A stretch of DNA of 64,000 nt from Taenia hydatigena (GCA_036345935.2 JADWOT020001141.1:1-64000); one strand, 5' to 3'. Positions 12,638-26,800 are shown, numbered from the stretch's first letter. Notes: a model not told the origin generated them from the letters alone. Numbers and translations: made by a program.

Positions 12638-14053
12638 GAATTCTACTTAAGATCGGGTACGCTTTCCTCCGCCATCTTCTAGTTAGTATAAAAATGGATA
12701 TGGCCTTTCAGTTATCACCCTCGTAGATTATATTAGCACTACCAACCAAGGTCCTCCTGCCTATGTATGATCAACACATGGACTAAAACAGCACCTCGTG
12801 CGGTTAACTGGAGCTAACTACATAATTACGAAGGAGTAAAGGATGGAAAGCTCTAGTGGTACAGGCTTCTAAAGAACATGCAATCAAGAGGCAACAGTTG
12901 ACACGATCCTAGGCATAAGATTCAGCATTGCGATTAACAATCCTCATGAGGAGTGCATAAAAACTCAATTCCTTTTTACGACCTACGACAAGATCCCGAC
13001 AATCAGCAATAAGACACACACATGGAGTTCAGTTTAGCGCCAAAAATTAAAACCACGTGTAGACAAAAGGCACCTATTTGTGCAAATTGCTAGGAGGCGG
13101 AAAATCGCAGGGAGTGCTGAAAAATGTCCCACGGAGGAATCGGCTGAAGTTAAACCGATGTGGTAAATCCCTTCTAACTTCTGCTACCTCGTCCAGGCAG
13201 ACCAATTGTAGAGGAGAAGAGTGATGACAGAATAACACTAAAAGCAGCTATGGAAGCCGAGTAAATGAAGCAGTTGTATCTGGAAGGAAACAATTAATTG
13301 CACTCATACAGGGCCGTCAGCTTCTCAATTAATGCAGCCCTTTGTCTAATCAAAGGCAACATAAACAGCTGCAAGTTAAGATTGTCACCATGACTACTGG
13401 AAGAGGGGATGGCGTGACTGAGCTTCCAGTGACTGTTACCAAGACGATGAAGTGGTAATATGTGTGACCGTGGTTTGAAGTAAGATAGAGAGACGCAACA
13501 CCCAAATGTACCAAGTCTTCTTTAAGTTGATTCTCAGGCTCTCCTTACTAAGAGTCACTGCAAGCAAATAGATAGGCGATTAACATTACCAAGCCGCTAA
13601 TCATTTGAACCGTTCGCCAAATAAATAACAGTTTTGTAGGGGCAACTGCTGCCACACGCTTGAACTCTAACATCACCGAAATTAAAATGACAGATTTGTT
13701 TAACACCAACAGCAACGCTACTGCTATTCCATATTCGATCACCATGACCATAGCAAATACAAAGCAGAAGATCAAGTTTGCACAACATTCGCAACAATGG
13801 CCATGAAGCAATCGCAAACGGGTTCCTCAAAGACCGAAAATTTCTCTAATTAGCAAAAAAATGCAGTTCACACTCGATGCCCTTCTCAATACTACGCAAG
13901 CAATGCTTAAATTTGTGCTTTTACTTCAAGATTCTACATTAAAAGCATTCAATAAGGACAATAGTTTGCAAGCATCTTAGAAAGGAAACGACCTGCTAAG
14001 ATACAAACCGAATCAATTCTGGATCACTACGAATAAGAAACAGTGCAGAATTT
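12638..14053. other. Single-copy spacer between the palindrome arms
   Basis: These 1416 bases have no inverted counterpart. The arms match through the shared bases AGGTGA, differ at one base, share AATTCT, differ again, and then diverge completely. Short open frames occur on both strands (for example the minus strand at 13548-13817, hydrophobic, 89 codons), but none shows a recognisable domain or supported splice sites. I see no gene, repeat or RNA here. A unique loop of this size would be unusual for a simple template-complement sequencing artefact, which normally has little or no spacer. Confidence 0.85.
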
Positions 14054-17000
14054 TCACCTTTGCTATTAATTTGGACGTTTTGGATGGTTAGTTTCTAGCC
14101 TGTCTCTCTCCACTTTCGATTCCACGTGCACAGATTTTGGTGCGATTTTGGTAAGACCATTCTTTTAGACACAAAGTTGGATGAATTAAACTTTTTTCTT
14201 GCTTGCTTTTTTTTATTTATCGCCCCATTTATACAGGCGACGAAGTTGGTGGCAGCAGTGGTCGAGTGTGGCAGTAGACTTCTGACTGAAACGGATTATC
14301 TGGTCAAAAGTGTATACACGAAACTGTTGTTTGACAAGAACTGGACTGTTTTGTAGACAGCTGGCATTACACTAGCAGTCACCGCGGAAAACGGAGTTGC
14401 CAGTATGGGCGCTACATCACTGCTTCCTGCGATGTCATCTTGTTCGTGGTGTGATGGTGGATTGGTGTTTGTAGTGTTGGTTCACACAAACGTACATTGC
14501 GAACTCATCTAATACCTAATCACCGGTAGAGTCAACCTTGTCTCATTTCAATATGCTGCTGCTGCTCAACCATCTGCGGCACTCCAGTGCAAATGTTTTT
14601 AGCCTATTTAAGTAGGTTATTCCTTAAAAATGGCTCAAAAGCGATCTCGCCCACTAAAGCATTTTTCGCCTTTCTTTTGCTGCAATGGCTTTATTTTAAT
14701 GTGCCGTATTTGACATTCATGGGGACAAATCGTTGTCGTTGATAGAAAGTCGACCACATTATAAGGATTTGGCATTTCTTATTGTTACAGATGGTCTAGA
14801 ACTTAAATTTGGTAAAACTAATGGGTAGTAAATGTCAAAGTGCCCTCCGATATTGCTTCATACCCTGTTCATATAGAAGTGAGCATTAATTCGCTAGTTG
14901 TTTAGATATGTTTTGAGTCTTATCCACCTCAATAAATCCCTTTAGGCAAAAAATACTTATCATTTTCTAAGATCTTTACCTTTGTCTATGCGGTAAATGA
15001 TACGATATCCGAATTTTGCTGCTATCCATGTTGGCGATGGTGATAATTTGGTGTTCGCTTTCCCATTGACGAGCTAAGTGCGTCTTCAGCAACTTCAGTA
15101 GGCACAATTTAAGCAAATGCAAACTAAGGCAGTTAATATTTTGCCTTGAATGCTATGCTACTATTTGATTAAGTCTCGATTCTTAAATTAAAATGGTCAG
15201 ATTGTTTCATAACTTTTTAATGATTGTGACTGAGTTCCTTGACACGTTCTGCTTCTGCAGGTACGAGATCTTTCTCCGTCTCTGTTTTGTTCACCCGTGT
15301 GGCAATGAGTGACTGAATGGATGGGTGGATGGATGGGAACTGTGAGTAGTACTACGAAAAGTGGAGAAGACGAATAGGCAATTAAAATTGCATGCTAGCC
15401 CTTTTTCTCTTCCAGTCTACGGAGGTCATGTGTACTGCGCCTCCGACGCAGCATTGCTGCTGAGGTACATTTTAGTGGTCGGTGCTGGCTGACGAATCTG
15501 TGCCGAAACCGTTGGGAGTCTGCAAAGCTTGGCGCAATGCTGTGCGCTTCTACATTCTTAAAGCCCTTGTTGTAGGTAGAGAGTACATTTGTTATTGCGG
15601 ATTGAGGCTTGGAGGTAACAGTGGTTCATGATCGCATTTGTACTTCCAACTGCATTTCATTTTGGTTCCATTGCTTCTTTACCTCACTGAGACATGTCTC
15701 TTCCTTCTTGTGAGATTTGATCTTTTGCATCAGCGCAATTGTGTGGCAACTAGATAAAAATGACACTGGAGTGGGTGACTTCCGTGGAATGATTGTGTAG
15801 ATCATAATGACAAAGGTCAGGTGTTGCTGAGCCCCCTTTAAATACACTTATCACTCTAACTTGCCATTATTTGTTGCTTTGAAGTAAAATGTTTCGATTT
15901 TAAATATGCGCTGTGCTACAGGATCCTACGCATCAAGGTGGTATCAACTTTAGGGGACCTGGAGGTGGTAACGGAATTAGGCGCCTTGTTCATCTTTAAA
16001 TAGTGGGCATAATATAGAATGATTGTTGCCAGGTTTATTAAATAGCACCGCTTAGGATGCAAGCGACTTAGGTTAGAAGTAGGGATACTCGAGGTTCGGA
16101 TTTCGTCTGCGTAAAGCGATGCACTGAATCAAAACTAATGCGCAATGGATTAACAATTCAAATCCTACATAGGGGTTGTACATGCTGAAGAATAACTGAA
16201 TTGTACAAGCATGAGTAAGAACCGATTCCAATACCTAAAACCACTAGGAAGCCTTGGCGGTATAATCCATTCTCATTGGAGGTCCGGCCCCACTACTTCA
16301 CTTTCAGCTTCTGTTGGTGTGAGAGAGAGGCTGGTTGCATAGCAATACACGCTCTAATGCTGAAAATTGCTCAGATAGCGGGTGGCAATAGTTGATTGAC
16401 GTCTCGGAGAATTGTCACGTTTGGGTTTAGCCTCTGGTTGCATGAAGCTTGTGGATTGGGTAATTATCCTTAAAAGGAAACAGCTCATCTGCAATGATGG
16501 TGTCCACGTATTGCCAATTTTCAGCTATTGTAGGCCGCGGTTCTATATCATTTGATTAGTAGGTCTAAGGAAGGACTACGTAGAAGCCTACCTCCTCTCC
16601 CCTAAAAAACCCTACTACCATTACTTTTTTGCATAAACGGATTGAAGGAAACTAAGCAGGAGCGACAGAAAGAGGAATGGCAATCAAGCCTGTTGAATTA
16701 GTTTGCAGTTATTGTACGCAAATGCCTAACATAGAGAGGACCCATGCGCATTACGTTAGTGACATCTCTGCAATATTAGCACTTCTGTCTCTATCTAGCA
16801 CAGTATTCCATTACAAAATATTGCGTAAGCAAATAAGGCAAGCGGCTATTTCATCCCTTGATGTCAAAATACTGGCTTTACTAATGGCTCATTAGTAGCA
16901 CGTCAGTTTTAGTCTCTTAACAAAATCCTAATTCGACCTTAGGCTTACTTATTTAGGTAGTAAACTCTAAAATAACGGATTTTATAAGTTGACTTGAGAC

Positions 17001-17639
17001 ACACTTTTAGAAGGGTTTAAAGCTGTTATGCCTATTTATCAATCAGCTGGTAGGTGACAAACCATAGAAGCTTGAAGCAAAACCTTACATGGATTTAGGT
17101 TTCTAATTAAGCTAGCGAAGTAATATTTATATAAATATGTATTGCAGTTGCCATATGCATTGTGTATGCTTTCCTAATAATGTGAAAACCTTAATCTCGA
17201 ATAATCTCAAGAGGGAAAGATGGAGTAGTCAAAATTCAGTCTGCCAATGTGACTGCAATTACACCGCTACTCATACGGAGAGAAAGATGCAAATCGATTA
17301 TCCCTTAGAGCTCAACCAACTTGTAGAAATATGCGTAACCTAAATATTCATATGCCTCTCTTTAAGGAACATGTGTGTTCAATGCCTATGAATCAGCAGA
17401 AAGCACAAGAATTTGCCTCATCGAAAAGCGCCGCAGCTATGTTTACAAATGTTTAAATTTGATGATTCGAAGATCGCCTTCACCTATCATACAATGCCAT
17501 GGGCACGGCTTTGTACACAAAAGTGTCTAGAATGCGATATGCCGCTGTGATTTGATCGATAATGTGGGCTATGGCTGCAGTGGAGCTAGGGTGACCCAGT
17601 TCTAGATTCGATGAAGTGGTGTTATTTGAAAATGATGCA

Positions 17640-19500
17640 TAAGAGATGCTGTTGTTGCATCTTATTTAAAACACATGATGGAAACAAAAATAAACAACTC
17701 CTTGCTAAATGTGAACACATGCTTATGATTATTGATAGACTTTTGATCTAGTAGGGCTTATAAAACCTTGTTATTTAATCTTCTATGTTAATTGGAATAC
17801 ATCACGTATTGCTTAAAAAAAAATTTAAACGTCATGTTTTTTACGACACAAGTACACTGCGGATCGCATATTTTGTACAATTAAACGGGTATTTCTGTTA
17901 GGCAGTTCGCTTATCAATTTCAAGGCCACTAGCGGTAACTGCTTTTCGTCTCGTCGGTAAACTAGATCAGTTGCCACATTAAAATGTCATGCTTTATTGC
18001 AAAAATATGCAACATTTTTTTCGTAGTCTTGTCTTAATTAATGAAAATGCCTGTTGGGAATGACTTTACGGAACATAAATTCTACAAGAATGCATCGCGT
18101 TTGACTGGAGCATAATTTGCTAAGCATGGCCCCTTTAGCGATTGTATCGGAAGCAGAATTCTGCCTTTGGCGTCACCTCACATATAACTCAGGTATGAAC
18201 GAATCGCTATATCTGATTTCTTACCTGGCCTCTTATACATAAATTAGGAGTCAGTATTTATTCCAAAAATACTTTCGATGCGCATCAAATTGTCTTATAC
18301 GGCTTGGTACAAAGCCTTCACCTGTAAACAACGTTTAGAATACTGGGCAATTTAAGTTATTCTACAGCTACAGGGTTTTACCTAGAAGCTAAGGCAGTAA
18401 AAAAGAGGATTTACCTACGAAAGAGCTTTCCATTGCATTTGTTGCCATAGAAAATAAAAAAAACTGATGTTAATTTTGACTAATAGCTTAGACCAATGCA
18501 TAAGGCAGAAAATGTTAGATGTAAGGTTGCTTTTGATCCAGTGAAGCACAGATCATTAGTGAAATAAAATGTTAGCAAGAACCGCAATATAATTATAGTG
18601 ATTTTGATAAAAAACGCAGCTGAGATCAACTTTTCTGGCTTTTGTCTCAGTTTATTGAATTTTTTGCTTAGCCTTTCAGTTTGTCGCTGGTTGTGATACC
18701 AAATTTCCATTATATGGTGGGTTTGGACCTAGCTGGTAGTAAAGGAGCCTATTTTAACGAAGAAAGCTAAAATGATACAAGCATATAGAGCTGCGGAATA
18801 TTCTGCCCATTTAGGTTTAGAAAGGCAGTTCTCGCACCAAAATTCCGTCCCCGCTATCATTCTTGTAGCATTTCAAGAAGAAAAGCATTTGAGCGCTATC
18901 TTTCCCCTTCCTTACTCACTCGAGCACTTTGACAACCATTGCTTTTGAAGCTGCTATCTCCATTATGCTACCCGCATGAAAATTGAAAAGAAGAATTTTA
19001 TTTGAAAATCTATCAGATTATGCAATCATGCTCTGAAGTGTGGGAATCAGAGGGGGCTTGTTGCTAACTAAAAAAACGTCAAAGAAGCCTCAGAGTACCT
19101 CTTTAGCGTTGCGTTATAGTCCTTGGCTTGAGAAATGGCTAAAGATGAGCCAACGGAGAAGTCGTCTGTTTATGCACATGGCAGCAGCATCGCAGTCCTG
19201 CCACTTGACTCCGATATACTCTAAGACCATATTCCAGCGCCTACATATTTGCCGTCCTTATGAACTACTGCATTGCAGTCAATCTTTGACGTGGTGGCCT
19301 TTAGGCATCACTTTAATTTTCCAAGGCACCTTCTAATCGCAAGTGTTTCGCGGCAAGTCGCCCTCTCTAGCCAGCGTTTTCGCACATTCAATGCATGTTG
19401 TCATACGTTCCGCTGCCTTGTAGACCTATTATTCGAAAATTCTCCCTGAATTGCACTGCTTATACTTGGTGGAGTTTGGGTCGCCTCTGACTTAACTGCC
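17640..19500 (+). repeat. Old diverged inverted duplication, copy R2
   Basis: Mirror image of L2 in the right arm. On the plus strand it is directly comparable with L1 (940-3900). With L1, L2 and R1 this gives four related blocks in alternating orientation within 26 kb. Confidence 0.72.
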
Positions 19501-22500
19501 ATCTTCGTTGAACTTTGCCGACATTGAATTTACTGGCCACCCCCGCTCGATGCAATGTGTGACAGCGGATTTGCAGCAGATATGTGCGCATTTAAATTAC
19601 TTTTGGATGTTTTACTGCTCATACCTAAAATATTACGGTAGCCCAAATCGAGCCACAATTCGATCTTCAATATCTTTCCTTCCCTAGGCTTGGCCATAGT
19701 GGACGAGCGCAATCCTTCTTCTTCCCTCTTTGCCTCTTTATTGCAATCTCCTCATGGTTCCCCTGTTACATTTTTAGGACCGAAATCATACCCAAGACTC
19801 AGAGGGAACAGCAGGATTGGTCATCACAGAGGTCTTTGTTGTTTTCGCAGTTAGAAACCAATCACCTTCCCTATGTTTCACACTATATAGCAGTACTGTA
19901 TGATTTGATAGAGACTTTGCTTAAATTAAGCCCTCATTTTAGCGTTCATATGAACAGCATTATGTAAAATCCTCACCGCCGATGACTGCTAGTCGGGTGC
20001 GTGGATGAGTTGGCATGTAGGGTGTGGCAGTAGACAAATTTTAGTAGTGCTTTTGTACATTTGATTTCCTAATGCAAAACTATTTAACGAAGGCCAACAT
20101 TAGGTATGCAATAGACATTGGAATCCCTCTCGCAATAATGGAGCAATCTGACAAATATACACAAACATAGAGATCTTTCAAATACTTACCTTGTCCAACG
20201 GTGCCATTTTCGCTGAATGGCTCCTGCATTCAGGAGAACAATGAAGGCAATGTTGAACATCTTGATCAATTACTCTCCTATGCTGAAACGATCCTTGGTC
20301 AGTTGGATCAATTGATCACTTGCAGTGCAAAAGATGCGGTGGAAGAAGGCCGACTAGTGGTCAGCGAGCAGTGAGTGCACCCAAAAAGGCGTATTGGTAG
20401 GTAGGTAGAAGGAGGCTCTGTGCTAGACTGAGTAGGTTTGGTACTTTTGGTTCTCGGTGCTCTCACGATAGGGCGTCAAAGAGGAGGTAGGCCAATGTGC
20501 TTAATCTCTGGTGGTGAGTGAGTGGCATGCAGATGAAGGGATGAAACTCCGAAGCCGTGCGGTAAATAGAATGTCTGGTGAGATTGATGCTTGCTGATTC
20601 TACCTGGCCGAGTTAGAATCAAACGTGATGTTTTTACAGATTTCTTTCTGTCTGTGAAGTAAAAAAGGCATGGCAGTTAGTACTCACTTGATGCGACACA
20701 AGTCCAAAGATCGGCTAGTCATGATTATCCAAGTTTCCTGTCATACTCTTGATTTCGCTTTGTTTTGAGAGGCCTCTACTGATGTCTTTAGTGCCCAAAT
20801 ATCGAGTACTTCAGAGCAAAAATTGAATGTAACCGAGTATGGCTGCGCAGAATGGCACAGACTATCTTAACGTAATCTGACGTAAAATGATATAATGCGG
20901 CACAGGAATAACAGGACAGGGAGTCTCCTTTTATCACAGAATAATGATATTCTTGACATAATTTATATAGCCTGCACGACTTTTAGCAAATAAAGTGTCA
21001 ACTACCGCTGTTTTTCAGTGCGAACTAATGCAAAGACAAATAAATCTCACCACAACATACTCTCATGCTTTTGTCCAAGTTTATTCAACTTCTAGCACTT
21101 TGTATGAGGGGTATATCTCGCCAGCTACCTCCTTGAATTCTTTGCCGTCATCATTCTCAGAGCTTACCTTATGGTTGGCATCCGCACGTGCCATTATTAG
21201 CAGACCTTCATTGCACTAGTAATGTGAATTCCATCTTATCTAGTTGTGATGAGCAGCGACTAATCAAGCACAAGGTGTGCGTTGCGAATCAAGCTACTTC
21301 AAGCTGAGGTGACTTCCATCGACAGGAATGCAACTAGTTCCGTGAGCGATGGAACTTGTGGTGTGTTCCGATCTGCAGGATCAGCCCATTTGTGGGTGTT
21401 AGGTCTTTTCACGAAAGACAAGTCGAAAGGTGTTTGTATTTGTTAAGAGAACGTGTGCTCTGAGCTAGTGTAGCCATTAACACCACACCCGTTCAATTAT
21501 TTCAAATAAGGAATGTCTCATTGTTTAATTTTACTCATTATGGGAAAACGAAAGGCGAAAAGTTAATGAAGGCATTCAAGTGTTAAATTGAGTTCCTCAA
21601 CTGGCGTGGCTTAAGAACAAACTATCCTTTTCACACTGCAGCTCGACCTAGGCCAATATAGACTTATTTGCTATCACTTTTACAAATTTTATCTCATCTG
21701 CTAAAAGAATTTGAACCATCTAATCATAAGGACACTTAAAGACAATGTTTTGAAGTCTCCGAAATCTTCAAGAACCCTCTTTTTTGCTACGGTCGCTCAT
21801 CAAACTTAGGGTGTTTAACCAAGGAGCGACAAAGGAATTGTTTTTATTTCTTCGCATAGACATAATGGAACATAACGAAGTGTGAACAAAGGCTGGATTG
21901 AAAACTTTAATCTGTATTGGTTTTAGACTTTCTCGACTGTAGTGTCGACTTCTCCATCATCGCAGAGCTGCCGAATTTTTCTACCGTCGGTTAGACGAGA
22001 AGAGGGGCTATCAAGTATCTCTTGCTCCGTGATGTTGCACTAGATATATGGATGTTAGAAGATTAACTTTAACTCATTATTATGTTTTTCGTTTTGACGA
22101 TTAGCTTTTTTGATTACATGAATATTTGCCTTATGAATTATTTATTCAGTATAATCGGTTGTTTATGTTCAAAAATGCTTTCAGTGTCACTTATATTTGT
22201 TTCGGTGTGCATGCATGTGGAAACAATAAATGGTGAGATTTGCAAAAGATAATATATTGGTCACGTTTAGCAATGGTGGTTGCGCCAATACGTATTGAGA
22301 AGACGCAGATACGGAGATGTACAAATTGTGACTTGTTGATTGATCAGTAGAGGGTCTTCGTATGCGCAGAGATCTATATATAGCGCGGGCCGCTTGCATA
22401 GCCTTCCATGGGGTGGTGTGAGACGTGACCCCAATCTCGTCCACGGACATATTCGAGATACGCTGATGGTCTTTTTGGAGGGCGTCACCAACGGCTACAT

Positions 22501-22791
22501 CACGCATGACTAGCACGTACACCATAAGGTCGTCACTGCGATGAACGTGGTCATTGCCCTTAGACGTCAGAGATGCGCCTTCCACAGATTCATTGGCTGG
22601 AATGTCTTATGATTGATGAACGGGCAGATATCACTGCGCCTGTTGTGTAATTGCTTCAACAGCTCTGCTCAGAAGCACTTTCAACAACGCACTGCAGCTT
22701 GTATTAACCTTTATACGTTCCACCGGCAATAGAGACAAGGTGATGCAAGCACACCGCGTGAGGTGATTAAGCAAAGGTTTGGGGTGATAAG

Positions 22792-25752
22792 AGCATCAGA
22801 AATTGGCTGCCGTCCTTTGCTTTCGTGCGTCTATCCGCCCGTTGGGCATCGGGATAGTGTGCTAGAGAGACACTCCAACCCCGTCCGAAGGTGAAAACCT
22901 CTACTTGGATGTGATTGTTATTGTAAAATTTTTTGCTGAGTGTGAGCAGCGCAGCCCAAGTAGAAATGTTTCGTATGGCAGATCTACAAGGCAGCGAAAT
23001 GAGTAGCAGCATGCAAGGAATGCAAAAAAATGCTGGTTGAAAATGGCTTTTCACCATAACACATTTACTATTGAAAGCCGACTTGGACAATCGAGATGAT
23101 GCAGTAGTTCATAAAGACGACAAATAAGTAGGCGCGAGAAAGGTTGTGCAGAATTGATCGTAGTCAAATGACAAGGCTGTGATGCTGGTCACGTACATTA
23201 TAGATGTGCACATAACTTATCCAGCCAATTCTCCAATTATGGATCTGAAAGTGACGTAGACAACTTTTAAGGCTTCTTCAGTTAGCAACAAATCCTCTAC
23301 CCTATTTCCCATACCCTTTGGCATGATTGTATAAATCTGTAGAGATTTTAACAGATAAGTTGCTCTTTTTGCCTTCCATTTGGGCAGCACCATGTAGAAG
23401 CTTGATTCACCATCAATGGTTGTTTAAGTGCATTAATCGGTAAGGGATGAAGGGACAAAAGCGGCGACTAAATGATTTTAGTGGTGAAGTGAAGAGAAAG
23501 TCATGGTAAAGGGTAGTAAATATGGCGAACTAGAAAACTTGCGTGAAAGAGATACACGAATGAATCGTGGATAAGAAGAAAGAGGAAGCATGAACAGGTG
23601 TTGAAGAAGTTACAATGATGCAAACGAAAAAAGGGGAAAATTACCAAGAAACATGAAATATATTTCCAACCACAACAAATAATCTATCTTTTTAAAAATG
23701 CACTACCTGGTTGAATCTAACTGACTTTCCTTCCTTTGTCTCAGATTCTCACACATTTGCATCGTCGCTGTTTAAATCCTAATTAGTTTGTCTTTGCTAT
23801 TAGCGCACGTGCCCTCCTTCTTCCATGTTTCCTCCTTCAGTGCCGAGCTCTCTTGGTTTTCTTTGTCATTATGGACTATTTGCCAATTGGCCACATTTTC
23901 ATCGTGAGATTCTATAACAAGAAATGCCGCGATAATTTACAAGTGGAGGCAAACTGCTGGTTCCCACTTGTGTGCAATATTTGGTCAAAGCGGATAAAAA
24001 TTAGCGCATCTCCATGCTTATAGTCGCTCAGCTCTCATTTTTAAAATAGAAACCCTACTCACCGGCTACATCCTACTTGTCCAATTCTACAACAAGAGCT
24101 GCCGCTACTTCTTGCAGAGGGGAATTAGCTGCTGATTCCTGATTCTAATTAACTTATGGTCTAAAGAAGGCGGAAAAGAGTTTTGCTCTATATTTTGCTA
24201 AAAGTATTTATAAAATTAAACATGCATCTGATTCCAAATTGAAATCAATTCTTGTCTCAGAGGGGTCCAATTATTGTCTGTGCCAACTTAGGCGCTCTTA
24301 TAATCGGCGAAACCCTGGTTTCACAAGTTAACACCGTAAAGAATACCATATCAAGATAAGCTGCCATGGTGTAATTCTGGCCGATTTTGGATCTTAATGG
24401 ACAGAATATAACGTAGCTATGTATATGTTAAGCTTTTTTTAGTTTCCTTAGCCAACTAGGTCTCTTATTTATGGGCCAGGTCTAAATCTTTATCGCATGA
24501 AACAAAAAAATATCGAAGCTATCAAAGATGGAAGAAGGAGCTAGGTACAAAGTTGAACAGTCGCAGAAAAAACCAAGAAAATAGACCGCAGCTATGCGAT
24601 TACGCAATCTCAGTTTTCGTACTGAAATCATTCACACTGCATTGTGGTCATTTCTAAATATCAGCTGTCTTACAATTGGACTACACTTCACTGGAAAGAA
24701 TATGGCCTAACATTCGATTCGGTTTTTCTTTATAGCGCAGTCTTTGTCCAGTTGCGTGACACAAAGTGTTATATTTTCAAAGGTGAACTGCGATATTGGC
24801 ACCGCGGTAAGCCATCAGCTAAAGTCTTGTGTAACACATTTCAAGATTAAAGTGAGAGGTATGTAAAGCACAGAACACTTGGGTTAATTTGCCATTTTAT
24901 CGAATAAATACTGCTTTATGCATGCATTAAGCTAAACTTGTAGTCAGAACCTAATACCTAAAAGATCTTTTCTATGGTCGCAATTCACGGCGAGCAGGTG
25001 CATCGTGGTTAAATTCTTTTCTATTCCTGACTCAAAGGCTTCATAATACAAACATGTAGGTGTAGGAACTTTAAATATTTAATATTATAAACGCAATATA
25101 CAGGTTTGGGTGTTGCAATTTTTGATGTAAAAGAAACTTTATCGCGCATTAATGATCAAAATTTGAGAGTAGGGGGTAAATTTGGTCTGTCTAGCAAATA
25201 GCTATTGTTAATATCCCCGTAAAAGGCATGGTAAGAGGTCACAAAATACAAATCTTTCTTACCATGATACGGGCGGCGTAATGCCAAAGGCATCATCCGG
25301 CTTCCAAGGTAATCGCTAGGGTGTCCCTGCTTAGCAACTTATGCTCTTGCCAGATGCCATGCAATTTTGTAAAATTTATAACCCGCAAAGCTATTTTCAT
25401 TGGGTAATCCTCAGTATTTTAGGTTATCCTTTAATAAATATAGGCCGCTTTTAACAAAATCGTGGCATTTTGGCGTAGCGACTGATCCAAAATACTGATT
25501 AGGCGGAATCGGGCTACCGTTATTGACGTTGAAAATGCCAGGCAAAATACTTAACTCAAAATTTTGTTTCGATTAACAAATGTGCGATCTACGGTAGGCT
25601 TGTGCCTCAGGAATTGCAAACATTATGCTCATTTGTTTTTTTTAAAGATGCGTAGCATGTACATGGCTAGATGATCAGGCTGTAGACATTTCTAATAGAA
25701 ATCTATCGTTAGTGCATGCACGTGCCCATGTTCAATAACAATTTTCGGCTGT
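22792..25752 (-). repeat. Old diverged inverted duplication, copy R1
   Basis: Mirror image of L1 in the right arm, including the same extra 0.9 kb segment. Its near-identity with L1, against its strong divergence from R2 and L2, shows two separate duplication or homogenisation ages. Confidence 0.72.
23812..24152 (-). repeat. Mirror copy of the 172-bp tandem repeat
   Basis: Right-arm counterpart of the tandem repeat at 2540-2880, in inverted orientation and with no difference that I noticed. Confidence 0.5.
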
Positions 25753-25866
25753 TTGCATCTTTATATTATGTCTTTAATTTGGGCTTAATATAACGTTTCT
25801 TATTCACTCATCTCAAGTATCGCTTCTTCTTTAAATTTGGAAATGAAATGCTCGAGGTCCACTACA

Positions 25867-26041
25867 GGTATAGTAGTTCATTGTTTGTTTGACCACTGGT
25901 TTCCTTTACGGTCATTTGAGTGGCTTTATTGCCCTAGCCGTGTAAGCCGGTCTCCGGGCCATGCCATGCAGCCCCTCCCCACAGTCTATTGAATACATAT
26001 ATTCTGCTCTGGTGTTTAGACTTCTTTTACCGTTGGGAAGT
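25867..26041 (-). repeat. SINE-like repeat, mirror of copy 2
   Basis: Right-arm twin of the element at 651-825. Confidence 0.7.
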
Positions 26042-26603
26042 CTTGAGACGCTGTATTGGCACCAACGGAAGGTACATTCAACTATAATACGTTTCAATTT
26101 CAATCTATACTGCTTCTGGCAAACTCCAGTTGTGCGAAGGAAGTTCATATACTGCAAATGGGAGAAACTCTGCTATCACATAACAGAAGGGCCGGGATGA
26201 TATCTTCCTTCGGCATCTACCGCATACCCGTGTTTTGCAAGAAAGCTATTAGTAACTAAAAATCGACACTGCCCGTGAAGAACTGGAGAAGTTTTGTCGC
26301 GGCGATTTCTCCAATGCATCAGCTTAAGGGAACCGATGTGCTAATGTCTCCACATGGACAAGCTGATGCTCTGCATAACCTCTTTCTCCAAATTTATTTC
26401 TTAAGTTAGACCAAACTCTAGATTCAGACGAACTGCCAGTGGAAATCGGTGGCACTGTGTTCAAGCATCCCCTTAGCTGCGTCCCAGTTTCTATGAATGG
26501 CACGGTTGGCTCGTGGATGTTTCTTCCAGTACTGATTGCGTTGTGATGGTTAACACGGGAGGTTTACTAGGGGAGACGTCAAAGACGACGCTCAAATGAA
26601 GAG

Positions 26604-26800
26604 AAGGGCTATGTAATACTTTGTGTGCTTGACTGCCGGGTTCGATACGGTCCTTTAAGTGGCCATGTCGCCCTAGCAGTGCAAGCTGGCATCCAAGCCA
26701 CTCCAGCAGCTCCGTGCCTTCTGCTTGCTGGATATGTATGTATTTAGCCCTAGCATTGTGCCTTCTTTTGCTTCCAAGAAAGTCTTGGAAAGCTACAACT
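26604..26800 (-). repeat. SINE-like repeat spanning the apparent palindrome end
   Basis: Read on the minus strand, this copy is complete: a GGAAGCAAAAGAAGG start, ATACATACATAT, a GGAGCTGCTGGAG segment, GCTAGGGCGACATGGCCAC and a CAAAGTATTACA tail. The pairing with the left arm stops at 26691 only because the window begins there. The element itself crosses that point without a break. Confidence 0.7.

Larger units (their letters stand above)
14054..26691 (-). repeat. Right arm of giant palindrome
   Basis: Inverted copy of the left arm, about 12.6 kb long. At its inner edge identity is lost abruptly next to a short AATTCT motif shared by both arms. At its outer edge the left copy is missing because the window starts there. 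A SINE-like repeat spans 26691 and continues without a break to about 26.80 kb, so 26691 is probably not the real end of the palindrome. Confidence 0.97.

Noticed and set aside
26640..26660. GGTTCGATACGG on the plus strand within the SINE-like element, like a tRNA B box
   Set aside because: The other copies have lost the match and no A box lies at the right place, so tRNA origin is not claimed.
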